NCBI RefSeq assembly: GCF_024139115.2
Contig: NC_085141.1
Location: 135,531,822-135,595,821, forward strand
Length of the DNA: 64,000 bases
Source: Armigeres subalbatus
Lineage: Eukaryota; Arthropoda; Insecta; Diptera; Culicidae
Direction of reading: 5' to 3'
The position numbers and the translations under genes were made by a program. Shown in pieces: positions 1 to 11,185 of this stretch. Each line of letters begins with the position of its first letter. Within the stretch, counting starts at the first letter, position 1. The notes beneath the pieces are model-generated. The model ran no database searches. It was not told where the DNA came from and saw only the letters and a list, made by a program, of their open reading frames with translations.

Positions 1-958
1 CCTCTTGAAAGAAGGCTTATAAGTCTGGAAGGAAGCTTCCGAGCCTCTTGAAAGAAGGATTTTGAGCCTCTAGAAAAGGAGGATTTTGAGCCTCTTGAAA
101 GGAGGCTTCTGAGCCTCTTGTAAGGCTTCCGAGCCTCTTGAAAGGAGGTTTCCGAGCCTCTTGTAAGGCTTCCCAGCCTCTTGAAAGAAGCCTTCCGAGC
201 CTCTTGAAAGGAGTCTTCCGAGCCTCTTGAAAGGACGCTCCCGAGCCTCTTAAAAGGAGGCTTTTGAGCCTCTTGAAAGGATGCTTTTGAGCCTCTTGAA
301 ATGAGGCTTCCAAGCCTCTTGAAAGGAGCCTTCCGAGCCTCTTGGAAGGAGACTTCTGAGCCTGGAAGGAGGTTTTTGAGCCTCTTGAAAGAAGACTTCT
401 GATCCTCTTGAAAGTAGTGACTTCTGAGCCTCTTAAAACGAGGCTTCCGAACCTCTTGAAAAGATATTGGAAGGAGGCTTACGAGCCTCTTGAAAAGATA
501 TTGAAAGGAGACATTTGAGCCTCTAGAAAAAGATGCTTTTGAGCCTCTAGAAAAGAAGTCTTTTGAGGCTTCCGAGCCTCTTGAAAGGAGGCTTTTGGGC
601 CTCTTAAAAGGGATTTTTGAGCCTCTTGAAAGGAGGCTTCCAATCGTCTTGAAAATAGGCTTCGGAGCTTCTTGGAAAGAGGCTTTTCAGCCACTTGAAA
701 GGAGGCTTCTGAACCTCTTGAAAAAGGCTTTCGAGCCTCTTGAAAGGAGGTTTCCATGCTATCGCATCTTTTGAAAGGAGGTTTTCATGCCTCTTAAAAC
801 GAGGCTCCCGAGCCTCTTAAAAGAAGGCTTACGAGCCTCTTGAACCTAATCACTTGAGGCAACCTAATCACTTGAAAGGAGGCTTCTGAAGTGCCCAGGA
901 GGCTTCCGAGCCTCTTGTAAGAAGGCCTTCAAGCTGCTTTGAAGAAGGCTTCCGAGAT
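1..958. repeat. Degenerate 23-bp minisatellite array
   Basis: About 40 degenerate copies of a unit near GCCTCTTGAAAGGAGGCTTC plus CGA fill this stretch. Each unit junction contains a short inverted repeat (GAGGCT and AGCCTC around a 4-nt centre), so single strands could fold into hairpins. Because 23 is not a multiple of 3, three units make one 23-residue peptide period, which produces long minus-strand open frames full of SFQEA and FKRLG motifs. These frames have no recognisable domain and are best seen as by-products of the repeat. The array continues off the left edge of the window. Confidence 0.9.
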
Positions 959-2330
959 GCGTAGAAGGATGCTTCTAATCCTCTTGCAACGAAGCAACCG
1001 AAAAAAAATGAATTTGTTCATTCGACGTTTTGCTCATTCGATCTTTTGTTCCGCAGCCATTTATACATACATTGTGCTGGTTGTGGAAGGCAGAATTCAA
1101 TTGGGATTTATTGATTGCATTGCATATTATTTACAATATAAATTTAAATACACAATTATCAAAACTATATCAATGAGTTTTGATTGGAATTGTAATACGT
1201 CCGCCATTACGCATTTGTGTCCGAGGTACCCCCTAGCACAGAGACCAGACGTTGAAGCTCCACTCGCCATGTTGTGATAACTTTTTACTGTTCATTTTGA
1301 AATTACTTTGGAATGTCGCCGTTATCTCGTGCATAATCAGCGCTAGCGTCATCAAAAAATGCCACTGTGCGCTAGTGTCGTTATGCATGGAAGAGCATGC
1401 CAGCGCCATCGTGTTGTCAAAATGAGATTGTGAGTTGCAATGTCGACATCGATGGCGAAGAGGTTCAGGATGTTTGTTTACACATGTTTTGCAAGAAATT
1501 TTGTTCGAGCCTCCATGTCTGTTCTCTGTGCCCCTAGGGCCAGCGAAGGTACCCCCAGGGGTACATGTACCCCAGGTTGAGAACCGCTGCATTAGAAGCT
1601 TGTCTGCAAAATTTGCTCCCATGTGTGTGGACGGGATTTATGGAATTTCATTATGACAAATTAGAAATTCAGCCCGATTTAAAGTACAATCCGGCGGAAA
1701 TCGCCGGGAGTCCGAACTGTAAATCAGACTATAAATTGACTATTAAGACTATAATTGAATCACATGGGAACAAAATCAATAGACAGGATTCCCGAGGTGT
1801 GAATCGTTTAGATTTGAATTGAATAAATTTTATCCTCATGTGTTTTCGTTCGCGTCCCTTTGAAGAGTGAAATATTTTTAGTTAAGTATTTTTCGACGAC
1901 TAACTTAGGGTCGATTTCTTCACCTTCACTTAGGCCTTAAACCATGTTTAGTGTATGGGTAAGCACCGCTTAACAGTTAAGCGAAGGTGAAGAAATTGGT
2001 CCTTAATACAATAGAAAGTTAGGGTGGTGAATGATTCACGCCAAAATATTTCGAATTTCTTACACGGAAAATGAAAATTAAGCCCATAAATTTTGATTTT
2101 TCCATAGCTCTTGAATTTTATCACAAGGTTTTCTGACATGTCCCGTTTTGCATTTAAACGTCCCGTTTTTCCACCGAAATGATTTGGTCAGTCAAATTCC
2201 AGGCAAATGTTCAACTCAACGGCTTAGGTCGTACATACACTCGACATGATTTTCGCTCCTATTGGCCCTGAGGGCAGCGCGAAAACAAAATTGGGGCTGG
2301 GTAATGCTTCTCAATGTCACCCGGCAGGCA
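959..2330. other. Gene-free stretch inside the presumed crb intron
   Basis: No convincing exon is seen. The only structured part is the hAT-like remnant near 1215-1589. The rest is AT-rich single-copy-looking sequence with short open frames that lack splice or domain support. Confidence 0.5.
1215..1589. mobile_element. Degraded hAT-type MITE (probable)
   Basis: On the minus strand the right edge begins CAGCGGTTCTCAACC, a typical hAT-like terminus, followed by a GGTACCCC-rich subterminal block. An inverted match to that block (GGTACCCC, then GCACAGAGA and CAGAC) lies at 1220-1252 near the left edge. The left terminal bases have decayed and no second copy of the candidate 8-bp target site CATTAGAA (1590-1597) is visible. 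No transposase is encoded. Confidence 0.45.
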
Positions 2331-2625
2331 TCTTCTTCTTCTTCTTCTTATTGGCATAACATCCCCACACTGGGACAGAGCCGCCTCGCAGCTTAGTGTT
2401 CATTAAGCACTTCCACAGTTATTACCTGCGAGGTTTCTAAGCCAAGTTACCATTTTTGCATTCGTATATCATGAGGCTAACACGATGATACTTTTATGCC
2501 CATGGAAGTCGAGACAATTTCCAATCCGAAAATTGTCTAGACCGGCACCGCGAATCGAACCCAGCCACCCTCAGCATGGTCTTGCTTTGTAGCCACGCGT
2601 CTTACCGCACGGTTAAGGAGGGCCC
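2331..2625 (-). mobile_element. tRNA-derived SINE, copy 1 (Feilai-like)
   Basis: Read on the minus strand it starts with a tRNA-like head containing a TTAGCCGTGCGGTAAG-type A box and a B-box region, with GGTTCGAT changed to GGTTCGCG. A conserved body follows (GACTTCCATGGGCATAAAAG, then CGTGTTAGCCTCATGATATA), and it ends in a CTGTCCCAGTG...CCAATAAGAAGAAG tail. Three other copies are in this window. The family assignment is by resemblance to Aedes tRNA SINEs; the boundaries come from aligning the four copies. Confidence 0.85.
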
Positions 2626-2817
2626 TTAATTTCCACTTATGTGCCTTATTAACAACAACCACTGGACTGCGCGACCGCCATCCGATGATTCAGCTCAACG
2701 GACGCCGTCGATTGTCGATTGAACATGGGTGCAAATTATGTGCTGCTGCTGCCACGACCGCCACTACCACCGAGCGAAACAATTTCATCCGCACCACCAC
2801 CGCTGAGACAGCCGTTG

Positions 2818-3005
2818 TCACTGGGATCGCTTATGGACGCCCGGGTTCGCTTTTCGTGACATCCAGAATGAAAATGAGGCTCCGTCAGCTCCGGATTTAT
2901 CACTGGCTCGGAGCTTAGTTCGTTCACTAAATTTTGAGTTACTAATGTCAGAGCATTGACTGTGCTTTAGCAACTTCAACTCATTCATGATGGCCTCGGT
3001 TGAAG
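2818..3005 (-). pseudogene. 3' part of an ORF split by the 3006-7637 element
   Basis: On the minus strand this 188-nt open stretch ends in TGA at 2818-2820. Taking the 8-bp target duplication once, it is exactly in frame with 7646-7787, giving a 109-codon open frame that begins ATG at 7787. The product is hydrophilic and Ser/Glu/Lys-rich with no domain I recognise. It may be a relic of a repetitive-element ORF or a chance frame. Confidence 0.35.
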
Positions 3006-3639
3006 TAGACCTGTGCGCCGCCGCGCCACGCCGCCGCCGCCGACACTTTTTGGCATACGCTGACGCCGGTCAAGGTATCGGCGGCGCGCCGTACGCCGGT
3101 TGCCTCCACGCCGCCGAATTTCGTATTTCACGCCGATGATTGGCCAACACAAAAATCATAATATGCAGTGCTTTTGCATCTGCAAAACCAAGGCAACCTA
3201 TCAGGCATTGATTAAATAGCTATTATAACTTTAGCTGATTTGTTTGCTATTTCTGTCACTTTTACCCGCATTGGCATGTTAAATGTTAGGTCATCTAAGG
3301 TCATCTTCTTGGCTACAGACCTACAAATCAACGAGCGTAGCGATGAACTTCTAATCTCATATGTAACTTCATGTGGAATAACCTCATTCTGGTCGCATTA
3401 GGTGGTTCATAATCTTTTTGAAGGTTTGAAATTTACATCCTAATTGGTGTAGTGCTTATATTCGTGGCTACACTATGAATGTTGGATTTGGATTCCCAGT
3501 CTGGTAGGATTGTTTTAAACTTCCCTGGGCATAGAATATCATTGTGATAGCTTCGTGATATACGAATGCAAAAGCTACAGCACGATGGGGCATGTGACCC
3601 AGCAAATTGAACATTTCCTTCACTCCTGCTTGTACTTAA

Positions 3640-4950
3640 ATTGCCAGAAAAAAAACTGGTTTCGATTTACATTGATGAACAAGTGCCAAAGAAATTTCTT
3701 GGTTTTCCTGAAATAATTTCCGAAGTATGTCCTGGAGGAAGTTCTGAAGAAATACATGAAGAAAATTCTTAGTCTTGAGGACTTTCTGGATTTATCCCCG
3801 TATTTCAGGAGGATTTTCTGAAGGCATCCCTTGAGAAAATTTTGATGGAATTCTTGGAGGAATGTCCAAAGAAATTCTTCCAGAAATTTAAAAATGTCGA
3901 TTATTTCTTTAGGAGTGCCTTTGGAAATGGCTCTAGCAGTTCGTACGGAGATATCCAAAAATACGTCGTAGAATTTTGGAAGAAAATGGCGGAGAAAGTT
4001 CCGAAGAAATTACTAAATGAATTTCCGAGGCAGAGTAGAGACACTTACGCGAAGCCCGCGGGAAAGAGATAATCTCTTTTCAACAGTGTTATCCAACAGA
4101 CTAATAAATTACTTTATTTTGATAAACAATTCCCAAATAAATTTCTTGGTTTTCTAAAATAATTTATCTGGAGGAAGTTCTGCACGAACACATAAAGAAA
4201 ATTCTTAGAGTCTTGAGAAATTTCTGGATCTATCTCCTTAGTAATTTCTGGAGGATTATCTGACGGAATCCCTGAAGAAAATTCCGAAGAATTTCTTGGA
4301 GGAATGTTCAAAGAAATTCTTTAAGAAATTCAAGAATATCGGTAATTCCTTTAGGAGGAAATTATATCTAATATCTGGAAATTCTCCCTAGAATTTTAGA
4401 AGAAAATGGCGGAGGAAATTCCGAAGGTATTACTAGATGAATTTCCGAAGAAATGGAATGTGTTATGGAATACCTGGAAAAGTTCCAGTGCAATTGTTAA
4501 AATAATTTCCGAAGAAATTTTGTAGGAAGTTTTAAATGTATGTAGGGCAAGTGTACAAGAATATTTTAAAAATGTTTCAAAAAGAATTTCTCAAGAAATT
4601 CCTGATGGATTTGTCAGAAATATTCTTTGAAGGAATTTTGCAGGAATTTCCAGAAGAATTCTTTAAGAAATTTCCTAGGGTCCTAAGAAGTTTCGAAGCA
4701 ATTCCCGAGGGAAATTTCAAAGAAAAACCTGGTTTCATTTGTGGAAATTTTTTAAGGAGGAGGAATTCCCGGTCGAATTCCTGACGGAATTTTTGAAGGT
4801 TTACTAGAATGAGTTTCTTTATGACTTACCGAAATAATTACTAATTAATTTCCTAGAGAATTATTTGAGGTATTTACAAAAAAAAAATCCTATGAAATTT
4901 TCGAAGGAACTCCTGCAGTAAATTCCCAAGGAATTCTTGATCCGAATCCT
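3640..4950. repeat. Degenerate GAAATTCCGAAG-type repeat tract
   Basis: The stretch consists of irregular repeats built around GGAATTTC, GAAGAAATT and CCTGAAGGAATT with no fixed period. Short open frames rich in FLEE, KKF and EIP motifs in several frames come from this composition, not from selection for protein. Confidence 0.75.
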
Positions 4951-5859
4951 TTTTGTTTATTGAATAATTCCAATTTTTTTCAAATAATTTACTGTTTTAT
5001 GATAACATATAGCCTAACATTCTTTTTAATTTCATACAGCATCGAGTTTTCCAGAATGTTTTGTATGTTTGTCAAGTGCTATAATATTTCTTTCGCAATG
5101 TTTCGAGGATTTTGCACACCGTGTTTTCAGCTATTACTTCAAAAATGTCATCAATATTACTACTTAATCCATTCTATCTGGTTTTTATACTCATTCAATA
5201 AGCATTATAGATTTTAAAATTAAAATAATTTCTATCGGACGAGAATTAGAACAATTTCAAATTAATAGCGATTAGCCCCAAAAAACATTTAAAATTATTC
5301 CGAGCTCTCGTTTTTCAAAAGTTTTTTACTTTTTGGAGCAAAGTGGTCTGTGTCATTAGTGTCCAGATGAAACCCCAAGATAAACCGTAAATTTTCAAAT
5401 ATTTTTTTTGTGGTTTTTCGAAATTTGCAGGTCAATGAAATTATTTTCCAGCCAGATCTCGTGCGAAAAGACAGACATTATTATCTATTATACATCTGTA
5501 TTGAAAATTTTATTACCTATACGTTCTTTTCTATGTAATTTACAAAAAAAAACACTTTCCAAAAACAACCCATTTAGTGCAAAAAAAAAATGGTCAAAAA
5601 TCAAAGCTTTATATTTTCCTAATTTTAAGCAAAAAATTCGAAACTAATACATCACGTGAAAGAGCAGGATGTAATTTATAGGAGTTATCGACATTTTCAT
5701 TGAATAACAAACGGTAATTCAATTGGTGACTTTTTCTTAGTGTATTTATAATTATCGGAACGGTCTATATCAGAAATTTCGATATTTTGGGAGTTTTTCT
5801 TGGCATGTAGTCTAGATTCTAGAGTCAAAATTAAGTTTGTTTTATAGCTGTCCGGATTT

Positions 5860-7110
5860 TCTAAGAAATTCTAGGAGAAATAATGAAATTTTTATTAATA
5901 TTCCAATAGCTACTTGTTTGGAAAATCCATTAAAAATTCCTTTGTAATTTTCTTTCAGAATTCCTTCAGAAATTCATTTTAAAATTCTGTTCGAAATTTT
6001 TTTCAGGTTCTTTTTGGTAATTCCTTCAAGAATTGAGTCAGAGAAGGAATTTCTTTGAGAATCCCTTTAGAAAAGCCACCAGGAATTAATTTGGACATTC
6101 ATCAAAAGATTCCTTCAGAAAACCCTCTAGATAGCCCTTTTATTTGTTTTCCTTTGGAACTTCCTTGGCATTTTTTTTTCAGTGAACCATACAAAATTGC
6201 TGCAGGAATAGTTGTGGAACGAATCCTAATTTGGAGCAATTTTTAAAGGAATTTTGAAAAAAAGGTATTTGAGTGTTGAACTTATTTTCAACTAAAAAAC
6301 ACTTAAACGACGTATTAAAAAAAATTAAGGAATATTATAAACGAAATTTCCGAAGACTTCCCAAAAGCATTTCAGAAGAGATTCCCGAAAGAATTCTTAA
6401 AGAAATTTTAAAGGAAATTTTCAAAGATCTACATTCTGCAGGAATTTCTGGAAGAGTTGCTAAAGGAACTTCCGGAGGAATGTCCGAAGGAGTTCCTATA
6501 GGAAATTCGGAAAGAAATCCTGGAGAAAGTTCCAAATGAATTCCAGAGAAACATTTTGAACAAATACCAAAAGTATCTTTTTAGAGTTACCGAAAAAATT
6601 CTTAGAGAAATTACTGGCAGAATTTTTATTAGAAATTCATGAAGGAATTTAAAATAAATCCTAAATCAAATTCCGAAGGTTTTCTTCTAAAGGGATTTCC
6701 GAATGTATTCCTAAAACAGTGTCGGTAGGTATTCCTATAGAAATTCTTGGAAGATTTTTCATGGGTTTTTTTCTAAAGAATCCTTGAAGGAATTTTTCAA
6801 ACTTGTTTGGGAATACAAGTTTTCGAATTCCCAATTCCCAAAGGCTCCGTGAAATAATTTCCGAAGCAATCCCTAACAAATTCCTGAAGGAACTTTTGAA
6901 GAAATTTCGGAACGAATTTCCGAAGAAATACCCAAATAAATTTTCAAGGGAATTATTGGAAGGAAGTTCTGGAAGATTCTAGGAGGAAGTTCTGAAGGAA
7001 TTCATGAGGGAAACTCTAAATCAATTCTCATAATTCCTTTTTTCTGAGATTTTCTGAGAAATATCTTGATGAATTTCCAAACGAATTTTTGGATTTATAA
7101 TCGAATTACT
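5860..7110. repeat. Second degenerate AATTCC repeat tract
   Basis: It has the same composition and motif family as 3640-4950, separated from it by about 900 bp of AT-rich sequence with no repeat signal. No gene is supported. Confidence 0.75.
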
Positions 7111-7305
7111 TTCCAATGAACTTATGTGCTGTGATGCGGCAATGTCCTAGTGGAGGATGTAATGTAGACTGTTGCTGTGGAGATACAAGCTATAGTTATT
7201 AGGATGTTCACCCTATCAGTTTGACTGTAGCTAGCAATTGTACAAAACAATAAATTCATAAAAAGCATTATACGCCTTGCAGCGTTTTTTTTTTATATGC
7301 TCTAA

Positions 7306-7537
7306 GGGTCTGTCTCAATTGGATAATTAAACTGAAATTAAACTTAAAAGTGACATTTCAATAATTATCGAATAACCATGCTCGCAGAGCAAGATTACTT
7401 TGGACAGATATCGAATCATTTTTCATCGATGTCTTATTGGAATTGCTGGGTAGCACCAGCCATTCTTATAACGGGGTGTTTTTTTTTAATTTTCGAACTG
7501 TCACTTTTAAGTTTAATTCTCCAAATGAGACAGACCC
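7306..7537. mobile_element. Harbinger-like MITE, copy 1 (232 bp)
   Basis: TIRs start GGGTCTGTCTC and extend inward through TTAAACTTAAAAGTGAC. They are flanked by the 3-bp target duplication TAA (7303-7305, 7538-7540), which fits the TWA preference of PIF/Harbinger elements. It is nested in the 3006-7637 element. A second copy lies at 11186-11415 with its core in the opposite orientation. Confidence 0.85.
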
Positions 7538-7555
7538 TAAGTTCTTCACGCCGAT

Positions 7556-7582
7556 TAACGCCGCCGCCGCCGCCGCCGCCGG
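7556..7582. repeat. (CGC)n-rich subterminal block
   Basis: A run of GCC trinucleotides near the right end of the hAT-like element; a similar block lies at 3017-3042 near the left end. Subterminal motif clusters are common transposase-binding regions in hAT elements, but that role is inferred. Confidence 0.6.
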
Positions 7583-7645
7583 TGTAAAAATGGCCTTACG
7601 CCGCCGCCGTTCTCAAATACTTCGGCGCACAGGTCTAGGTTGAAG

Positions 7646-7787
7646 TAGATTCACTCTGGCTTGAATTGTGTTCCTCGTAATGGTTGGCCATTCTGATTGT
7701 TGGCGAGCTCACTTTATCGAATTCAATACATATTCGGTTTAATTCTTTGGTGAGGTCGATTGCCAGTATTTTTACAATATTTTTCAT
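7646..7787 (-). pseudogene. 5' part of the ORF split by the 3006-7637 element
   Basis: It starts ATG at 7787 and runs without stop to the insertion point. It joins in frame to 3005-2818 when one copy of the 8-bp target site is counted. A separate minus-strand open stretch at 7832-8058 in another frame has coiled-coil character (EVDINELKKEIQ), so both may be remnants of one older coding sequence, for example an ORF1 of a non-LTR element. The family is not identified. Confidence 0.35.
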
Positions 7788-7831
7788 CGTCGACTACAAT
7801 GACGAATCGAACAGTGACGTGATGTGATTTT

Positions 7832-8058
7832 TTATCTCATCAACATCAGCAGTTTTTTGTTCATGTTACTCTGATTTTGAGTAGAAGATTGTATTTCCTT
7901 CTTTAACTCATTAATATCCACTTCAATGTTCTCAAAGCTTCCAGTTTTTAGCTGGATGAGAACGGATGCTAACTTGTGATTAGCATCCCTAAGGAACTTA
8001 TTATGCTTTAATGCCTGCTGGCTGAGAAGTTTTTCAAAACTAACTTCCAATACGAAGT
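7832..8058 (-). pseudogene. Coiled-coil-like coding remnant
   Basis: A minus-strand open stretch of about 75 codons ends in TAA at 7832. It contains FLRDANHKLASVLIQLK and an E/K/Q/S-rich heptad-like segment. It lacks its own upstream context: the plus-strand non-LTR tail begins at its 5' edge. I do not recognise the family. It could be part of the same relic as 7646-7787. Confidence 0.3.
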
Positions 8059-8065
8059 ACTTCCT

Positions 8066-8360
8066 TGTACTACCTTGTATCCAGAAGGTAGATAAAGCCG
8101 GAAGGGTACGATGGGCAGGACATGTTACAAGAATTCCGGACAGCAACCCTGCAAAGATGGTGTTCACTTCCAATCTGGCAGGTACGAGGCGGCGTGGAGC
8201 GCAGCGAGCGAGGTGGGCAGACCAGGTGCAAAACGACTTGGCGAGCGTGGGGCGCATTCGAGGATGGAGAGATGCGGCCTCGAACCGTGTATTGTGGCGT
8301 CAAATTGTCGATTCAGTGTTATCTGTTCAGATGTAAACTAAATAAATGAATAAATAAATG
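8066..8360 (+). mobile_element. 3' end of a non-LTR retrotransposon
   Basis: One frame encodes the motif RWAGHVTRIPDSNPAKMVF, followed by a GTRRRGAQRARW-like block and GWRDAASNRVLWRQ. This is the C-terminal signature found after the reverse transcriptase in RTE-like and related insect non-LTR elements. It ends at a stop near 8337 and a tail of ATAAATGA repeats (8340-8360), which marks the 3' terminus. The reverse transcriptase domain is missing, as expected for a strong 5' truncation. Confidence 0.75.
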
Positions 8361-8410
8361 AACGAAGCGCTTTTGGCATTCGTAGCACAATGGTAGCATA
8401 TATGCAATAA

Positions 8411-8659
8411 GGCCGTTACAAATATTTAATTAACATTTTGTCCTACTGGTCTCCGAAAAGTCAAGGAGGGGGGGGATAATAAAAAATGAATGTTAAAATG
8501 AAAAATTAACTAAAAAACTCCTCGGATTTGTTAAAGATTTTTTTGAAAATCCTCAAAATTATCCAAATTTTATTTTGTTGCCCCCTCAAAATATTTTTTT
8601 TGGCAAAAAAAATCCGAGGGGGAGGGAGACAAAATAGATTTTAAATATTTGTATCGGCC
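8411..8659. mobile_element. Harbinger-like MITE of another family (249 bp)
   Basis: TIRs GGCCGTTACAAATATTTAA and its near complement at 8641-8659 are flanked by TAA (8408-8410, 8660-8662). The interior is A-rich with a G run and has no coding capacity. Confidence 0.75.
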
Positions 8660-8662
8660 TAA

Positions 8663-9303
8663 TGTGTTTCTTGTAATTTCACTGGGCGCCGACGCATGCA
8701 GCATGAAACTATCTACAACACGACCCGAAACAACACCACTTGTCGCCACTCACGGAACAGTTATTGATATCGCACGGCATAATTCACTTACGTAGCAATA
8801 GCGCGTTCAATTAAGCGGAGCAAAATTAATAATAATGTACGTGCTACCCGATCGGTGACTAATTACAAACAATTTTCGAAGATATATTGAATTATTTTAT
8901 CTTGCAAACAAATTTTCTTTTCTTTTACTGTCTCCTCCTCCCTCAAAAAAATCATAAAATTTCAACCTTACCTAGAAAATTCTTCAGGAAAACTGATTTT
9001 TGCGATTTTATCAATTTCTCTATTTATTTTTTCCACACCCTTTATTGTTCATAGACTAGAATAGGACAATAAAAGAAATAATTATTTATTTCAGTCTATT
9101 TAATAATTGGATTTTATTTTAACAAACTTTAATTTAAAGCGAGATGCACGAAATATTTTGCTACTAATTATACTTAGAAATCTAAACGGTGAAGGAACTT
9201 CTAACATTTCATTTAACATCGCATGTGCAACAATATAGCTTTATCAACTGCATCGATCACAAAACCATATGATCAACTTGAATCTCTCGTCCACATTAAA
9301 CAG
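8663..9303. other. crb intron sequence before the last exon
   Basis: AT-rich intronic sequence. It ends in a usable acceptor, with a pyrimidine-containing tract (TCTCTCGTCCAC) and CAG at 9301-9303. A weaker alternative acceptor is the TAG at 9236-9238. Confidence 0.55.
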
Positions 9304-9534
9304 GCTACACTGGAAGCTGAGGGAACAACCGGTGCGGACATCGCTCTCATCGTGGTACCGGTGGTGATCGGTATCCTGGCGATAGCGGGCGCTCTGTTCG
9401 GTGCATTCCTGGTGACGGCGCGTAACAAACGGGCCACCAGAGGAACGTACAGTCCCAGCGCCCAGGAGTACTGCAACCCAAGACTGGAAATGGACAACGT
9501 CCTGAAACCACCACCCGAGGAGCGACTCATCTAG
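9304..9534 (+). CDS. crb: Crumbs, last coding exon (transmembrane segment and cytoplasmic tail)
   Basis: The exon encodes about 76 C-terminal residues of Crumbs, the apical polarity determinant of epithelia. A short extracellular stub ([12 protein letters not shown]) leads into a hydrophobic transmembrane helix ([20 protein letters not shown]). The juxtamembrane FERM-binding block ([13 protein letters not shown]) follows, then an acidic linker and the C-terminal PDZ-ligand ERLI that recruits Stardust/PALS1. The tail is close to identical to the insect family, so identification is secure. The start is set at the acceptor CAG at 9301-9303, phase 0; the open frame continues to 9217, so an acceptor near 9238 cannot be excluded. 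TAG stops at 9532-9534. The EGF/laminin-G ectodomain exons lie off the window to the left, implying a last intron longer than 9.3 kb. Confidence 0.95.
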   Translation, partial: ATLEAEGTTGADIALIVVPVVIGILAIAGALFGAFLVTARNKRATRGTYSPSAQEYCNPRLEMDNVLKPPPEERLI

Positions 9535-10800
9535 ACCAAATTGGTTCTCTCGTATGTTTCCTTGTTGTACCTTTTAGATATTTTGTAAACATTGTTTTGT
9601 CGAGTTGCGAACAGACCTGGGAGATTCGTTATCTCCTTCCAATAGGTACAGGGCACACAACACACACACCGTTCCGGGTATCGTTTGTAGATATGTGGAA
9701 ATATTATGATCTTGTTGAAAGCGCGTGCCCATCCGTTTGTTGGTTACATTATATTGTGAATAGAAACAAATCTTTTACTCAATGTAGGCTTAGGGATGAA
9801 ACTAACTTAATCAATCCACTTGGGTTGACTAAACTGCATCTGGCCCGACTTCCCAATTGATGATACAATTTGGAAATTAGTTGGTCAAACTGAGAAACAC
9901 TCGAACAAATTAAAGTCGCGGGAGAAAAAATCATTTTAACTATTACTTAAAGAAGACATATTGTGATATAAATCCTACCCCCTAGATGCAGATTGATAAG
10001 AATGGAAATATTTTAACATGAAACACAGCACTTTCTTCGGGAGCATGAATCTTTTAATTGAAACCTTAGCCTAGGATACAAAAAACATTCCTTAGAGCCT
10101 TGTAGGACATCTACAAACTCCGTCCATTAGTCTATGACTCTAGTAAGCATGTCTGATCACATCTAAATTCAAGTGCCGTATTTTCCTTTCGATAACAGTC
10201 GCACTGACTACTAACTCTACTTCATTAAATTTCGGGTCGTTTTAAATTATAATTAAAATTAAAATTACGTCAAAAAGCTTTTTGATCGCATTTGTTTCCG
10301 CTATGGATTGAAGGCAGTTCTGCTAATATCGGCACCAATCGATTTTCAAGCGAAAAAATATAGGTATTTGTCAACGCAGGCTGATTAAAAAACTATCACC
10401 ATAACTAACACAATTCATTTCAATAAACGCGATACATTCCATTTCACCAATTATTTATGTTTAAAACGTGCTGCTGCCGACTGACATCGCTTTGAGACCT
10501 ACGATAATAATTTTAAAAACTGTCTTTTAGTGTAAGCGATTCATGCATGATTTAGTCCGAAAGAAAAACAAAAGGCTAGAAGCAGTAAATCAAGTATGAC
10601 CATAAGATAGGTATAACCAGGCACCACTGCCGGTTTGCTTCTGTTTATTGGCGAAATGACCAGAAAAAAGCTATCTAAACCTTCATCTTTTTTTTTTCGA
10701 CGTTTAGAGAAAACGAAAGAAGCCTATTTTGTAAAGTAGATCTTAGAGCGAATATTTTTAGATCTATGCCTGCGTCGTTGCTAGGATAATGTAAAATAAA
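9535..10800 (+). other. crb: Probable crb 3' UTR
   Basis: AT-rich non-coding sequence without recognised repeats follows the crb stop. Candidate polyadenylation signals are AATAAA at about 10422 and 10795-10800. The extent is inferred; no transcript evidence is available. Confidence 0.45.
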
Positions 10801-11125
10801 ACAGATATTTAAACAAACAAATCCAAAACCTTCGTTTTTTTTTTAAGAAATATCACACTAAAGCCAACCCTTGTCGATACTTCTCCATAGGGTTCCTGAA
10901 CATTTAGAGTGTCCAGGTTCACTTCTGCTGCAACAGATAGCCTTTTGGGGTTTTTGGAAGTAGGCGGCCTCTTTCCAGTTCATTCGCATTATGTGAAAAG
11001 CCCACTTAAGTTTGCATTTTCTAATGCATCTACTGTTCTTTCACGTTGGCCCTATGACCCCTAGGGGGTTCAGAATATATGAGTGAGTGAGTTCTCTCAA
11101 ACCAATTAGTTCTTCGCCTTTTGGG
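10801..11125. other. Intergenic stretch, nothing recognised
   Basis: Low-complexity T runs and unremarkable sequence. No ORF, RNA gene or repeat boundary is supported. Confidence 0.4.
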
Positions 11126-11163
11126 TCTGTCTCATTTCCCGAATTAAGCTTAAAAGTGACTGT
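11126..11163. mobile_element. Single TIR remnant of the Harbinger-like MITE
   Basis: GGGTCTGTCTCATTTC followed by a TTAAAAGTGAC-containing block matches the terminal repeat of the 11186-11415 copy directly beside it. It is probably a leftover end from an older, deleted copy. Confidence 0.6.
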
Positions 11164-11185
11164 CAAAGATGTTATCGACAATTTA

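Larger units (their letters stand above)
3006..7637. mobile_element. 4.6-kb non-autonomous hAT-like element with 8-bp TSD
   Basis: Perfect 15-bp terminal inverted repeats (TAGACCTGTGCGCCG at 3006-3020, its complement at 7623-7637) are flanked by identical 8-bp target duplications GGTTGAAG (2998-3005 and 7638-7645). Both ends have subterminal CGCCGC-rich blocks. The interior has no transposase. It holds two long tracts of degenerate GGAATTTC-type repeats, a piece resembling the SINE body near 3500-3580, and a complete Harbinger-like MITE at 7306-7537. The 8-bp TSD supports the hAT superfamily; the lack of coding capacity means it was mobilised in trans. Confidence 0.85.

Noticed and set aside
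17..757. Long minus-strand ORFs rich in SFQEA/FKRLG in the first 800 bp
   Set aside because: They follow the 23-bp repeat in all frames, with no domain and no splice support; they are by-products of the minisatellite.
9223..9303. Met at 9223 as start of a small membrane protein
   Set aside because: The downstream sequence is the Crumbs C-terminus, which is an internal exon product; the Met lies in or next to the intron.
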